From Pisaster brevispinus (Eukaryota; Echinodermata; Asteroidea; Forcipulatida; Asteriidae), in the NCBI GenBank assembly GCA_023634235.1, contig JAMKCF010000007.1, positions 1,563,001-1,627,000 of the forward strand: a DNA stretch of 64,000 bases, written 5' to 3'. Of the stretch, positions 21,412 through 33,600 are shown piece by piece (position 1 is the stretch's first letter; each line of letters starts with the position of its first letter). The notes under the pieces were generated by a model that had not been told where the DNA came from, made no database searches, and saw only the letters and a program-made list of their open reading frames with translations. A program made the translations under genes and the position numbers.

Positions 21412-21419
21412 GATATAAA
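21412..21419 (-). promoter_or_regulatory. TATA box of Ig receptor copy 2
   Basis: TTTATATC on the minus strand, 62 nt before the ATG at 21350, in the same place as in copy 1. A start site about 30 nt downstream would give a leader of roughly 30 nt. Confidence 0.6.
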
Positions 21420-23514
21420 AACCAGAGATCCTAGGACGAGTCACTCGTAAACGTGCAAATAATGGAAAATAATCAGCTTAATAAAGCCTCACTCCAGGAA
21501 ATAATGTAAAGTAAAATATTGAGTTAAGAAAGACAGCCGTTATTTATTTTTTTTTCGTTTTTAATTTCCCCCTCTTTTTTTAAATATAAATTCTATGTAT
21601 GTATGTTACTTCCTTTTAAAATATTTTTAAGTAAAATATTGGGTTAAGAAAGACAGACATTTTTAAAAAGAGAGCCTTTTTAATTGTCAACTTCCCCTTC
21701 CTTTTCACAATTAAATAAGAATTTCAGCCATGGTAGTGTCCCCCCATGCTATAATAAAAAATGTATTGGAACGCAGATATTTATTTGAAAATCTCCCCAC
21801 AGGTGGGTGTAGGCCACGGATCTCTATATACTGACTGATAGCACTTCAACGCATATGCTGTACACACAGCAGTGAAGCCGGCGCGATCACGCGGCGGCCA
21901 TTTGTATACTCGCAAGAAGTCACGTGAGTGGGCATTCTGTGCTCTGAATATAGTAGGATGAGTCCTACTTTTACATGAAATTTCGTTTGAAATAAATGTT
22001 TTACGGGGCCTTTTAGGCACAGACTGTTGTTATTTGTTCACATTTAGTCATTTAAAACTTGTTGGCTCACGGGATAACAAAATCAGCAACATGGAAGACA
22101 TTGCTCCTCATAAAAGTTATATTTCTGTGTGTGTGTCCCCCCCCCCCGTGAAAAAAACACCAAACAAACAAACAAACAAACAAACACCCCAACAAACCAA
22201 CCAACAAACAAACAAACGAAACCAAAAACAACAACAACAACAATAACAAATTAATGTTTAGAGAGAGGCACAGGCACTTGTAGTTCCTCTGAGATAGCGA
22301 GAGTTTCGTCCGCGCAATGCAGGCTTAATATGCGCTTGACTTTTGCATTTTAGCTACCAATTCCCCATGAGGAATATAACAAAAAGGGGGATAAGTCCAG
22401 CATCCATTATAACAAATAAATAAACAAATTAATCCCTTAGGAAGTGGCGGCCGGTCACGAAACCTTTCCCAACTATATTTAAACAGTCGTGGGAAATGTT
22501 TTTTAGTTAAAAATTATGGTTTAGGGCCAGGGGTAATCCATGTTAATCCAACACTTTTTTTAATTTGACACACAGGGATAGGAACAATATTTGGTGTGAT
22601 GATTGTTGACCTATGAAATAAATTGGGGAGGCTCTTGGTTAGTCTTTGATATACAATGAACTTTTGACAACAAGTAGTAAAAATCTCCAAACTTACATGA
22701 AGCACCTAAACTCAAAAGGTTTTCATCGTTTTAAAGATCTTCGAATGGTCTCCATTTCATGAAATAAAACCAAAGTCAAAGCATGAAGCACAAAGAAAAC
22801 ATATGCTAACATTTTGCATTTTGAAATGTTTTTGATGTCAACATTGTTTGTAATTATTGTGATTGATGATTTAAAATTTACTAATAGTTATGTTTTTCTT
22901 TTCCTGTTGTCTATGAGATAACGCATTGACAGGGAATGCTCCTACAGATTTTGTAATAAAAACAAAAATAAAACAATAAACTATACTTTAAAATAATGAA
23001 AACAAGTAAATCAGTCAGTGAGTGAAAAGTTGTAGTTCAGTTCAGTTTAATTGTTTCTTTAGAGTATCTGTATCATAGACAATCTGAATGGGAAAATAAA
23101 AGATAAATAATTTAGACAAGACATGAAATGGTACGGCAACAACAGAAACGTCAATGCAACACACGAAGATTTGGTATAACAAAAGCAAAACATGACAAGC
23201 AAGGAAGGAAGTAACAAGATAAGGAGAAGGCAAGAACAAAGCAAAACACAAGTTGGCAATAATAAAAACATGTAATAAAACACAGCCAACCTAATCTCAC
23301 CATGGAAAACATCCACAGTCAAAGGGTCAACACATTCTTCAAAATTGCTTCAGTGATGATACGATAATTCTTTACAGACCTCACTTTTTTACACCCTGAC
23401 CAATCCCAAAGCAACGCATGAAATCAAGTAGTTTAAAATGATGTCCTATTGATTAGTAGAGGATTTAAAAGATTCAAATCATGGCAATTTTAATTGTTAC
23501 AAAATTAAAAATTT
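21420..23514. other. Intergenic region with (AAAC)n repeat
   Basis: No supported gene. An (AAAC)n/(AACA)n run occupies about 22158-22250 and explains the Lys/Gln/Thr-rich and Leu-rich frames there. Confidence 0.6.
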
Positions 23515-23640
23515 TCAAGTAATAAACCACAAGGGAAACTGACTTCGTAAGTTTACTTGGGTCAATCAACGAAAAATGTATTCATTAAAAAATGGGATTA
23601 TAACATTTTTTACCTCATTATCAAGTCAGCGCTATACTAG
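23515..23640 (-). mobile_element. Degenerate tRNA-derived SINE (copy S6)
   Basis: The minus strand shows a decayed tRNA-like head (CTAGTATAGCGCTGACTTG, GGTAAAAAATG, ATAATCCC) and ends with GTGGTTTATTACTTG, the 3' end shared with S1 and the foldback copy at 37116. Confidence 0.5.
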
Positions 23641-24267
23641 CATCTTGCCTTATGATGATTTTCTCCAAATCCCCAAGTAAATGTCTTCTTTGTTCACCCC
23701 AAAATTAGAACCACCAATAAATAGTAACACATAAATTGCAAGCAGTTAATGGATGCACACGCTGGCATTGTTGAAGTCAAGGACGATGATCATGAGGAGA
23801 CAAGAAAAACAAGACAGGACAGCCTATACCATTCATTGTTGACCATGGTTACCGGACTGACCAAAAAAGCGATGATGTGCGTAGTAAAATGGCGGCCGAT
23901 CGAAGTGGCGGCCTCATTGCACGAACCCGAAACGCTATCCAGTCAGTATATATATCAGTGGTGTAGACGAGGCCGTCCGGGTATTTAAATCACGGACACG
24001 ACGCCAGCAGGCCTATGTTGCATTTTGTCATGATTTGTCACTTACCGTTGTCAGAATTTATTTATCTCAATGTTCTCTTTTATAATACTGTGCCAAATTA
24101 TTGTCCAATCGTCCTATTTTATGTTATCGATTGTCAAGTTAAAATAAACATTTGCCAGACTGTATTACATACCAATCTAAACATAGAAGAGTCTAACATC
24201 TAGCTGACGGTGATTGGAAAAAAAAATGCATATATAAATATTTTATGATCTTGAATAACTGATTAAA
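23641..24267. other. Intergenic stretch
   Basis: No supported gene and no repeat that I recognise before the Helitron-type terminus at 24268. Confidence 0.4.
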
Positions 24268-24660
24268 CTAGACATTGAGGTGTTTGTGAACAAACACAAA
24301 GCTGTTCCGTTTTGTTGTGCTTTGATTAAACCCAAGTTCAATCTTCAATGCACAAGGGGTCTAAAAGTGAAAAAAAAGAAAATCGGTTGTGTAGTTCTTG
24401 AGATATGGTCCCACTTCCGGTTGACCCAGAAGTAAAGGTCAACATTGGGTCACGGTAACCCAAGTTCAATCTTCAATGTTCAAAGGATCTAATAACTGAA
24501 AAGAAATGGAACATCGGTTGTGTAGTTCTTGAGATATGGTCCCACTTCTGGTTGACCCGGAAGTAAAGGTTAACATGGGGTCACGGTAACCCAAGTTCAA
24601 TCTTCAATGCTCAATGAGTCTATAACTGAAAAGAACTTGAAGTGCACATAAATATCGTTT
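24268..24660 (-). mobile_element. Minisatellite-bearing element with Helitron-type 3' end, copy C
   Basis: Inverted relative of copies A and B. CTAG is at 24268-24271, the hairpin GTGTTTGT/ACAAACAC at 24280-24297, then the conserved AACGGAACAGC tail, then two to three diverged ~125-bp units up to about 24630 (TTGAGATATGGTCCCACTTC, GTTGACCCGGAAGTAAAGG). The base before CTAG on the plus strand is A, so the T-flank rule holds here too. Confidence 0.6.
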
Positions 24661-25035
24661 CCAATCAGGCTCATAGTCTTTGTTATAATTATGAAAACTG
24701 TGCTTGAGGTATTAAATGCAAGAACAATGAACGCTAGAGAGCGTTCCACAACAATTCGATTGCACATTTATTTTGCAGGATAGTTGTGCAGAGCCAAATA
24801 ATGTTGCACTGAAGATGCAATGTTTTTGATCACAACCGCAGATGTGCTAACGTGTTTTTTTTTATCGAAATTTTGTTATCGAGGAACATGTCTCACAAGT
24901 TAGCATGTATACTAAGCCTGTGACAGTTACACAGTTAACCAACCGATCAACCGGTTAAACGTCTACGTTTTACGGTTCGGATAAGCGTAAAACAATTCAA
25001 TCAAAAAGTGCCGCGAAACATTGACTATAATAGTT

Positions 25036-25490
25036 GCCTAGTTACGTCAAGTACACATGCGCATAAGCCGAAATTCTCTGCTAACCCCTGAAATACGCTT
25101 GACGTAAGCACGGAATTCTCTGCTTCCGTAAGCGTTGACTCTTTGCTTTTGGTATTAAGCAGAGCCATGTATTTGGGCCTGGGTCTCACAACTTAGTGTA
25201 TAAAGTGAACTACCCCTCATTTACCCAAATGAGCCCAATTACATGGCTCTGGTAACTGCCGAAATCCATGCTTACGGTCACCATTCTCCGCTTATTTTGC
25301 AAGCGTCGAATTTCTGCGCTAGCTGTGTAAGCGAAGAATGCCTAGTTACGTGAAGTACACACGAGAAAAAGCCGAAATTCTCTGCTAACCCCTGAAATAC
25401 GCTTCACGTAAGCACGGAATTCTCTGCACCTGTAAGCGTCGTTTTTTTGCTTACGGTAAGCAGAGTCATGAAATTGGGTCCAGGTCTCAC
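25036..25490. repeat. Two direct copies of a ~155-bp block at 304-bp spacing
   Basis: Blocks starting at 25036 and 25340 share GCCTAGTTACGT, GCCGAAATTCTCTGCTAACC, AAGCACGGAATTCTCTGC and a GTAAGCAGAG(C/T)CATG end. The last resembles the MITE ends at 51102 and 56736 (AGCTGCTTAAGCA family). Internal words are partly inverted (GCTTGACGTAAGC). Confidence 0.65.
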
Positions 25491-25640
25491 AAGTTTGTAC
25501 GCAAATCACACAAGACTGTATATCATGGAAACGGTTTCACAATTTAGTACGCAAAAAAATCACACCACCACAGGTCTCACAATTTAGTAAGTAAAGCGAT
25601 CATACCACAGGTCTCACAAGTTATTAATTAAAGATTGGTC
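25483..25640. repeat. ~45-bp degenerate tandem repeat GGTCTCACAA-TTAGTACGCAAA
   Basis: Units begin near 25483, 25528, 25572 and 25612, each starting with GGT(C/T)TCACAA. Isolated relatives occur near 25190 and 24890. Confidence 0.6.
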
Positions 25641-25779
25641 TATGCTGTTGTATTAAAATCATAATTGCAAAAAAAACAAAAAACTTTTTAATATCGTGTA
25701 TGTAATTTTTGTTGCGATAAAATATTAAATGCGTTATAAGTTAATAAGTTAGTACGTAACACGAACCACTCTTATCAAA

Positions 25780-25862
25780 GAATTATAAACTCGAAACAAA
25801 TTATGAATTCGAAACGAATTATTAATTCGAAACAAATTATTAATTCAAAAGGAATCATTAAT
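25780..25862. repeat. ~19-bp tandem repeat TTATTAATTCGAAACAAA
   Basis: Four to five units with small differences. Confidence 0.75.
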
Positions 25863-26619
25863 CTGTTACTACGCCTGCTTTCCGCTGATAACATCTCAGT
25901 GCTTGCCACAATTGCGCTTTAGTAGCACATACTAATTTTGGGTAGACGATTTAAATTTTGGTCTATGCTATTGTACTAACATTTGTTGTGTCATTTTAAT
26001 ACTGAATGTTTTTGTTGGGCTAAAATAGTAAATATTGGATATGACTTTATTGTTCATTTTGACTCTTCATGCACACCCATGAAAAATGTATTTTTTCTTT
26101 TCTACACCTATACCCATTCAGCTACAATTCGAGCCTCATTGCAACCCCCAACAGGTTTGTTGTTTGCTACATAGTAATTTCCCGAAGTAATGCATTCGCA
26201 CAACAACCTTAAAAACGTGGTTTCAGGCGAATGGGTAGCCTTGTTTCCTTCACGATTCAGCTTCAAGTAATGCCTTTGCATAAGAAACCTAAAAGATCGT
26301 TTTCCGGTGAACGGGACCCAAGCGCAGACAAGTCGGACACGCGCGGGCAACATCGACCCAACACACGGCGTTCGATTTTCAACGTTCACGCTGAATAACG
26401 TCGCTCTGCGCTGAGAGCAAGTAAAATTCCTCTTGATTCTTGTGAATGAACGTAGACTTGTGCTAGTCGGCGCAGGAATGACTCTTTATAATACACTCTA
26501 CATACAAAACACGCAGTAACAGGGTCATTTTGGTTTACGACTTGATCGAGTTTTAAAAAAGCAAGCAAGAGCGCCGTTAAACTGGTATAGCGCCCTCAAT
26601 TGTTTAAAAAGCAGCCCAT

Positions 26620-26960
26620 GTGTTTTGTACACGTGCGAAAATGCGCAATAGATGACGTAATTGTGACGTCGTTCCACATTTTAGGCCGGAAAGCACATCT
26701 ACAGTATCTCAGAAGTCTAAAACTGAAACAAGTTTGACAATCGGGTGTATACTTTTCGAGATATGATGTTGTCAAGATTGGCTAATTAAATATTCACCTC
26801 GCTGTAAAGTGGCTAATTAATTAAGAATTTTAATATTGTTTACTTTAAAAGTCAAGTTTATGTTGTAAGCTTCAATTTGATATATGATTCAACTATTTCC
26901 TATTTACGCTCTAGGATATTAGGCTTAAAGAAAAAACGTGTACAAATGCTATGGGATTTA
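26620..26960 (-). repeat. Diverged dispersed repeat, inverted partner of 560-900
   Basis: Read on the minus strand it shows, in the order of the 560-900 region, TTTTGTACACG, ATCAAATTGAAGCTTA, AATATTTAATTAGCCAATCTTG and GTGTACAAAACACATGG. Identity is patchy. A TAGCGCCCTC word lies just outside at 26588-26597. Confidence 0.5.
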
Positions 26961-27023
26961 AGTGGAAACAAAGAATAATAATAATAATAACAAAAATAAT
27001 AAAAATCTCGACAAAAACAATAC

Positions 27024-27048
27024 CTGTTCCGACTGTATGTCGGAACAG
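27024..27048. repeat. Perfect 10-bp hairpin CTGTTCCGAC / GTCGGAACAG
   Basis: A 10-bp stem with a 5-nt loop (TGTAT) lies between an (AAT)n run (26974-27000) and a GC-rich block (GCGCTTCGCGGCTTCGCCGC at about 27072). This could be the structured 3' end of a retroelement. Confidence 0.7.
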
Positions 27049-27239
27049 CTAATAAACGAACTGGAAAAGGCGCTTCGCGGCTTCGCCGCTCGCGCTGGTC
27101 TTTTGTTCGTGTGTGAAGTTTGGGGTGCCGCCGCCGCGTGCACCTTGACTAAAGGCTAAGGTAGGGTGGAATGTCGGTCTAGTATTAGCGTATCTGACGT
27201 AATCCCCACGACTTCTTCAGCTGAAAATAACGGTTGTTA

Positions 27240-27419
27240 CTCTCAGAATCAGAGTATGGCTTATTGGGCCTTGCGGGGGATGTGGTCTTGGGTGCAGGTG
27301 GGGTAGACTGCTGATCTAACAACTCACTCGTTATTCGTTTAGCGTCGCTAATTAGAGAAGATCTGTGAGTGATTGTGTTGGTTCCATTGTCACCAAGTCT
27401 GTTGTAGTTTCGATGGTTC
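27240..27419 (-). pseudogene. Stalk fragment of the ITIM-type Ig receptor family, frameshifted
   Basis: The minus strand matches the stalk region of the intact receptor (around residues 245-305): first I-E-T-T-T-D-L-V-T-x-E-P-T and then, in another frame, L-I-S-D-A-K-R-I-T-S-E-L-L-D. A ~5-nt insertion between them breaks the frame. No Ig domain, membrane helix or tail is present around it, so it is an isolated relic of a third copy. Confidence 0.75.
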
Positions 27420-27433
27420 CTATCCAATTGCAA

Positions 27434-29747
27434 CCCCCATTAAGCTCATTTGCATTTAGGGCAATGCTGTACTAATATTGAATAACTAGCTGATCACTGT
27501 CAATTTCAGCAGTGGCGTAACCACACACTTCGGGGGAGGGGGCAGGGGAAAAGATGTATTTGAGGGGGCTATTGTACGGATAAAACCATTTGTTTCTTCC
27601 TTTTTTATATTTCATTTGGGGGCAAAAGGTAGGGCGGAGTAAGGGTTCTTATGGGGGAGTGGTAATACGTCACTGGATTTAAGGTCGTTTGTGCACAATT
27701 CTAGTCCCAAGACACCGAAATCATTCACTTGAGTAAATCGTTGTTATGGATAGTTTGGCCGTCATTGCCGACCAGCCCATTGCAAGGAATCGTCAAACTC
27801 AGCAAATAGCACAAATAGAACACTTGTTTTCTTTTAACTTCTACATCTTAGTTTGTTTTATTCAAACACAGAACTCGTATTTACAGAAGGAATATATTAT
27901 TTACTAAACAGTAAATTGAATGCTGAACGAGTCAGTTGCACACCCATAGGACACAGACCACGAGTCGACGGCGCACGTACATTTTTTACTGGGTATTGAC
28001 CATAGTGTTACATAGTTATGGGATGGAAATATTTCTACATCCATACAAAAATCAGGTGTCACAAAGACCACTTATGAGCAAGTTCGGGTGTTAACCTTTA
28101 GTGAATTTGCATGCGTGGTCTGTGTTTCACTCGAACGAGTAACGCGACTGATTCATCAAGTATGGCAACTAACATGGCGACTAAGTATCGAAGAGAAAAA
28201 CATGTGTAGGGAACCCAAGTGCGCCCTCAGTGTTAAGTGTATGATCAGCTTTGTCATTAGCATAATTATTTATTATAAAAAGTTAAGGTTGGGCTCACAA
28301 CCTTTTGGCTCAGTCTCTTTTTTCCATTTTAGCTTCGAGCAAGAGAGAGCACATATATTTTCTGTAGGCATTTATCTCTATTTTGTAGGGAGCATGGCTC
28401 TGGCCATGCTCCAAATACTTTTCATTGGGGAGGGATAGTGTCATAGAGCTATATCTATAAGTATTGTTTTGTATTTAATCATATTTTTATGAGAGAAATG
28501 TTGTAACTTTTAGGGCTGATTTAACCATTGTAAACTCGTGTGTGGCCCGCCTCATGTCGTGTTGACCTTTCGCCCTTTATAATAAGCGACTGTGCTGTGC
28601 ATTGTGTATTGTGTATTGTATTGATTGGAAGTATTAAATCAGTACAGGAGATTATTTACTATTTTTGACGTCATCAGGTGGATTTTGTATTTAGTGTATT
28701 CTGGTGAATGCTCGTCCTTTTTAAAATAGAGGACCGGCCTTCTTCCCGTGTCCCTACACATGTATAGGCCATTAAAAAATGCATTATAGTTATAGTTAAT
28801 AATTGACATATTTCAGTGGCAAATCCTACCATTTATTGTTAAACCAATGTTGTTGTGTGATTAGAAAGGTTTACACAACTCTCTCGATCACCTAACTAAA
28901 ACGCCATCTGGAGAAAGTGACGTAACTTCGTTAGTTGTCTAGAGGAATGGTGCTCCAGAGCTAGGTTGATCCAGTTGGACTAGCTAGTTCAACTATGCAG
29001 CGTTCGAGTGACATCTAGATCGACTATGGTTAAGTCTGGAAATCTCTAGTCAGTCAACCGAACTTGCTCCATGGTTAGTTGAGCGTAAAACGAAACAGTA
29101 GAAATAGGTCAGGGTGCCGAAGAGTCATCACAGTGTTCAGCTAAACTTGTATGAAGCTAGAAGGGCTGGAAGACTGGAGTCCGGTCTGAATCTCGGACAA
29201 CAGAAACTCGGAATCGGACATGGACTCGGACAACAGGAAGTCCACTACAGCACTGGAAGCTTGCGAAATTATGCAATATTTATCTGGATATCCAAAGGCC
29301 CCTGGCATCTCCAGTGTATATTAATGAAGTCACAAAGTGTCGTTTGTTTTCATACCGATGTGGACCAGTAAAAAAACAATTCTATGTATTTAAAAATATT
29401 GTTTAAGTCTGAAGTTTTGCTACACTTTTGATAACTCAAATAATTGTCTGCACAGGTGCAAGCAATTCCACAGTTATCACACTTCGTTGCGCATACGCAT
29501 GAAAAGCAGTTTCAATCTATCGAAAAACTTATATATCCACTTGTAGACACAAACAGAGTTTGTTTCTTCAGGTTGTATTAAACCATTTGAGTGTGCTAGA
29601 GCTATACCGTATTATTAACATAGAGACAGAGATGACAAAACATCAACATGAGTGAACTCAAACAAGCATCAAGTATACAAGCATGTAACACGCGACAAAC
29701 GGTAGTAAACAAGTGGTATGAACAGTTTCGTCTATATTATGCTACTC
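27434..29747. other. Intergenic region
   Basis: No supported gene. Longest open frames lack any recognisable domain. A TGTATTG-type simple run lies near 28600. Confidence 0.45.
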
Positions 29748-29925
29748 TTCGCTCTTTGCACGGATACGCCATTTGCATACAGAGCCTCGACTTCATGCTT
29801 CATTTGTACCTGTTTGGATAAAAATGTCCATTACTGTGACAACACAAAGTTATATAATGCTTCTATTTACTGTTATCCACAATTCGAGGCTCTACACGCA
29901 AATGGCTGACCGTGCAAAGGGCGAA
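29748..29925. repeat. Large inverted repeat, ~43-bp arms, 93-bp spacer
   Basis: The arms at 29748-29790 and 29884-29925 match in inverse orientation at about 90% (TTCGC(T/C)CTTTGCACGG and GCCATTTGC and AGAGCCTCGA). The spacer is AT-rich. It could be a short MITE or a hairpin transcript. The open frame across it follows the symmetry and is not evidence of a gene. Confidence 0.75.
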
Positions 29926-29989
29926 TAGGATCACGCGTCAGTGCGCCGATTTGAATACAACGTACTCGATCACGTTATACAACAGCGAG

Positions 29990-30070
29990 AATGGGTGTGT
30001 ATTTTATTGGGGGTTTCGGCCTGGTAGCCGAAACCACCTTTGTGTTTGTCGAGTTTTGTATTATTTCCAT
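29990..30070. repeat. GGTTTCGGC…GCCGAAACC hairpin, shared with ~12800-12840
   Basis: GGTTTCGGCCTGGTAGCCG at about 30006 is self-complementary (GGTTTCGGC/GCCGAAACC), is followed by ACCTTTGTGTTTGTCGA, and matches the sequence after SINE S3. Confidence 0.5.
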
Positions 30071-30326
30071 CCGAAAAATTATAATGGCAATTACACGTGA
30101 ATTTGGTTATCAATCGATCTCAGGAACTAGTCTTAAAAGACACAAACAATACATCAAATGAAAGCCATTATTTTGTACATGACACGTAAAACTCACTGTA
30201 CATCACATACGTTCCATCACCACAGTGCGATTGTGTCCCACATACAGCAACGTTCCGCTAACTGGACCTTTCGTTCATTCATGTGGTTTGAACACTGGTT
30301 CGATGACAGGATTGTGCTTGCCTATC

Positions 30327-30485
30327 AATGGTGAACTTGTATAGCGCCCTCTTGCTCATGGAGCGTCCTCGACCTATTAAAATACGGGAGCGCTTTGCGA
30401 TATGAATATAAGTAAAGACAATTACATCAGAAGCGTTTTAAAGAAGACAAATATAAAGAATTAAATACGGAAGCGTATTTGGCTT
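30327..30485 (+). repeat. Dispersed repeat, copy 2 (partner of 12868-13015)
   Basis: Starts TGAACTTGTATAGCGCCCTC and continues through TATTAAAATACGGGAG and TTAAATACGGAAGCGT in the same order as the partner. Confidence 0.6.
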
Positions 30486-30699
30486 GGGTTTTTCCAGGTT
30501 CTCTATCAATTACCGTGGCATTGTCCCATTGTGTTCTTATACTCTAACCAACAAAAGAGTAGAACAATTTGAAAATCGACATTACACCTAGACTTGGTTT
30601 CAAGTCTGTGTTCGCGGTTTCAATCTACTTGATAGCCAAAATAGTATTGTCTAAAATAGCGCCCTCTTGTTGACAATAAAGTTTGCGAGTTTAGAGCGT

Positions 30700-33600
30700 G
30701 TAATAGCCAATCTGCGGGAGAGTTTGGCGTACGTGGCGTACCGCTCATCCTCTTTTACCGAGCAACATAGAGTCGGCCACCAACCACACCATCAAATGTG
30801 ACAATGCCACACTAATTTATAGAGAATCGGTCATTCATGACCAACTAGTCCAAACCACGCCTACAACGCCCTCTATGACGATCCCCAACGGGGAGGGGGC
30901 AGTTTAGACTGGTCCCCCGTCTTTATCCGCTGGCCACTGGTTTTACAGACCCAATGATTTCGTTTGATATAATTATTTCATTGGATACACGTGCAGTGAC
31001 GTAGGCTTTCCAGATCTGTGCTACAATTGAATTGGTCTGCTCCGAAGTGGCTTGTTTGTCAGCTACACCATTAGCAAGAACTGTTCTTGCGCGCGTGTAC
31101 ATATTGCATGTAACGTTGTTGTATTCACTTGTATCGTGTGTGCACACAGACTACGAATCTCCGCCGTGTGAATGGATGCGATGTCAAAGGTACATCTGGC
31201 GGGATACCGCCAGGCGCTCAAGGCTCGTTATTCCCGGGCCTCGAAATGTGACGTCAGATGTTTGGGCTAGGGGCAGCTGAACATTGGACATGGTTGTCAG
31301 TCTGAAACATAAATGCAATAAGGCCTAAATAATGTCCGGGGCCTTTCTGGCAGGCAAGATAATACACTGGTCATTTGGAAAATAAAAACATTTTGTGTCA
31401 TTATATTCAATATACATTCAAGAGTTATTTTTGTAAACCTGAACAAGCTTTGAGATGTGCCTCTTCCCTCATACCAAAAGTTATTACAAATCAGACGATG
31501 CAATCTCCATTAAATATTAAATTTAATGTTTTCTTCCAGGCTCTGTGGCTCGTTTGTAAACATGAAATGCCACACTCTGTAGGTGATGTACTATCGTTTC
31601 TGATCATGGGTCCAAAAGTGAGTTGAACCAAAAGCCACCCTCTGCCTTCCATTGTCTTCATGTCTGACCTGATGACACCAAATCAAAATGCCGTGAAACG
31701 GTAGCCAACCAACTGCAATCACACGTTACGTCACCTATACAGCACGAAGCATATTCGCCAACCGATTATAGAAACGACCTGAGTCAATCAAACTAAAGAT
31801 CCACCCAATCAATTAAGGTGCCCGCAAGTTTTAGTAAGACCGTGGTCAGACCGACACCTTCTCATTCACTGTGGGACTTAACACAACCACCACCCACCAC
31901 TTTGGTCGTCAGTCTCTTTACTTCTCCAACGTCTGGTCTCTAGCATCTTGGCCTCGCTGGTGATGACCCATGGTAAACAAAATCAGTGGATTGTTGCTGT
32001 TTAATTATTATTTGATTAGAGGGTATGTGAATGCGTTTGGTGGGGGCTGGTCAGTTCCTGTCATGGTGTACCCTAATCGCAGAGAGTCTATGCACTATCA
32101 CGTTTTGTTTGAGCGCACTAAAGAGGTTCAACTGTTATTGTTTCCTGTATTATTCTGTCGTGGTGGAGGGTGGTCATCCAAACAGACTACTTGCTACCGA
32201 CGGCTATTGGGTGCCCTTCGTTATTATTATAATCATTAGCAAACTTCAAATTCGTGTTAGGTTAAATTTTCTTCTAAATATGTCTCATGGTTCTGATGTA
32301 CATAAGTGTTTTCGGGAAGCCATCAGCATTTTGTTTCTAAGAAAATTAATTTAGAGGTGCCCTGTAAATCCTAAACCCAGCATAGTTAAAGCATTTTTAA
32401 CAATTATTGCTGTATACATTTCATAATACCAAATTATGTTAGAAATTAGCAGGATGTCAGTACCTTGTCCCGTTAGAGCTGCATTTTACAGACAGTATTC
32501 TTCTACTAAAAACCTTTCAAGTTTTCAGGGATTTATTTGTACTTACAATAATAGTTTCATGAAACAGCCAAAGGATATTGTGAATAAGAAGACACACCTG
32601 TGTAAGCAGATAGCAAAGGCACCAGTTGTGTATGCCTGTGCCGGACATGCCACTCACTCCGCAAACTATTCAACCCACCCGATACCCAAACACCACCCAG
32701 TAATTAATGTTTGTCCACATACATTGTTCATTTGTATGCTCTGTAATTAACGAATTAGACCGGCCCCTCAGGCTGGCCCGACAAGGGGGATGCTCGCCCA
32801 CCTCCAACAATTAAACCGATACCGGGGAGGACAAAAACAAGGTGAGAGGGGGTACACAAGTTGTTCTTGCCCCTCACTAAGAAATCCATTCTAATCGATA
32901 TTGTATTGTTTCAGAATTCCTGAAGAACAAACATGGTTCATTTTTCTGAGAAGAATGGTTTGGTCTGAGATAAGGTAAAAGTGTTTGGCCGGTTCGGCTC
33001 AACTCTTGTTTCTCGCGGAAGAGTGAGCGGGACTTGGCTGGGGATTTCAGTGGGTGATTGTTGTAATTTGGACGGTTGGTAGTCAGCCACAAGTACTTGT
33101 CAAGTGCTCGTGCTTACTCGCTAAGCGTTGACTTCAGCTGGCTTCGCATAATTCAGATCGTTTTTGAAGAGGATTCCAGACTGCCATACTCTACCAATAC
33201 ATAAGGGGCTATGAATAACGGATTAGTTATAAGTAAATCTAGAGATGTGGCCCTTTGATGTGTTCAAATTAAATTGTTCGGCACTTAATTGTATTGAAGT
33301 CGCAAAAGAAAAATAGCCTATGTTTGTCCCTCCTTCCGCACCGTCTCGACTCAGCCAGATCGAAGTGTCCGTAAGCTACGGGTATTGACCCAAAAGTGGG
33401 TCCTTCAAGAAAAACTTTGTCAGCGTTACCAACAATTTGATCATCCCGTCTGTAACAAAGATTCCTTCTCGATCTCTATATCATCAGTTATTCCTTGACT
33501 TTTAAATGCAACAACTCATAGGTATATAAAATGAAAACAAACTGTGCCTCAATAAATAATTTACTAGTGTTAAGATTAGCTTGTTTGTCATGAGGTCAAC

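Noticed and set aside
29718..30100. Cys-rich short frames starting like a secreted peptide
   Set aside because: The first spans the inverted repeat, whose arms explain its mirrored composition. There is no conserved spacing or splice context.
31669..31699. CTGATGA…GAAAC as a hammerhead
   Set aside because: The core words are right, but stem II is only 2-3 bp and no U-H cleavage site or stem I partner follows.
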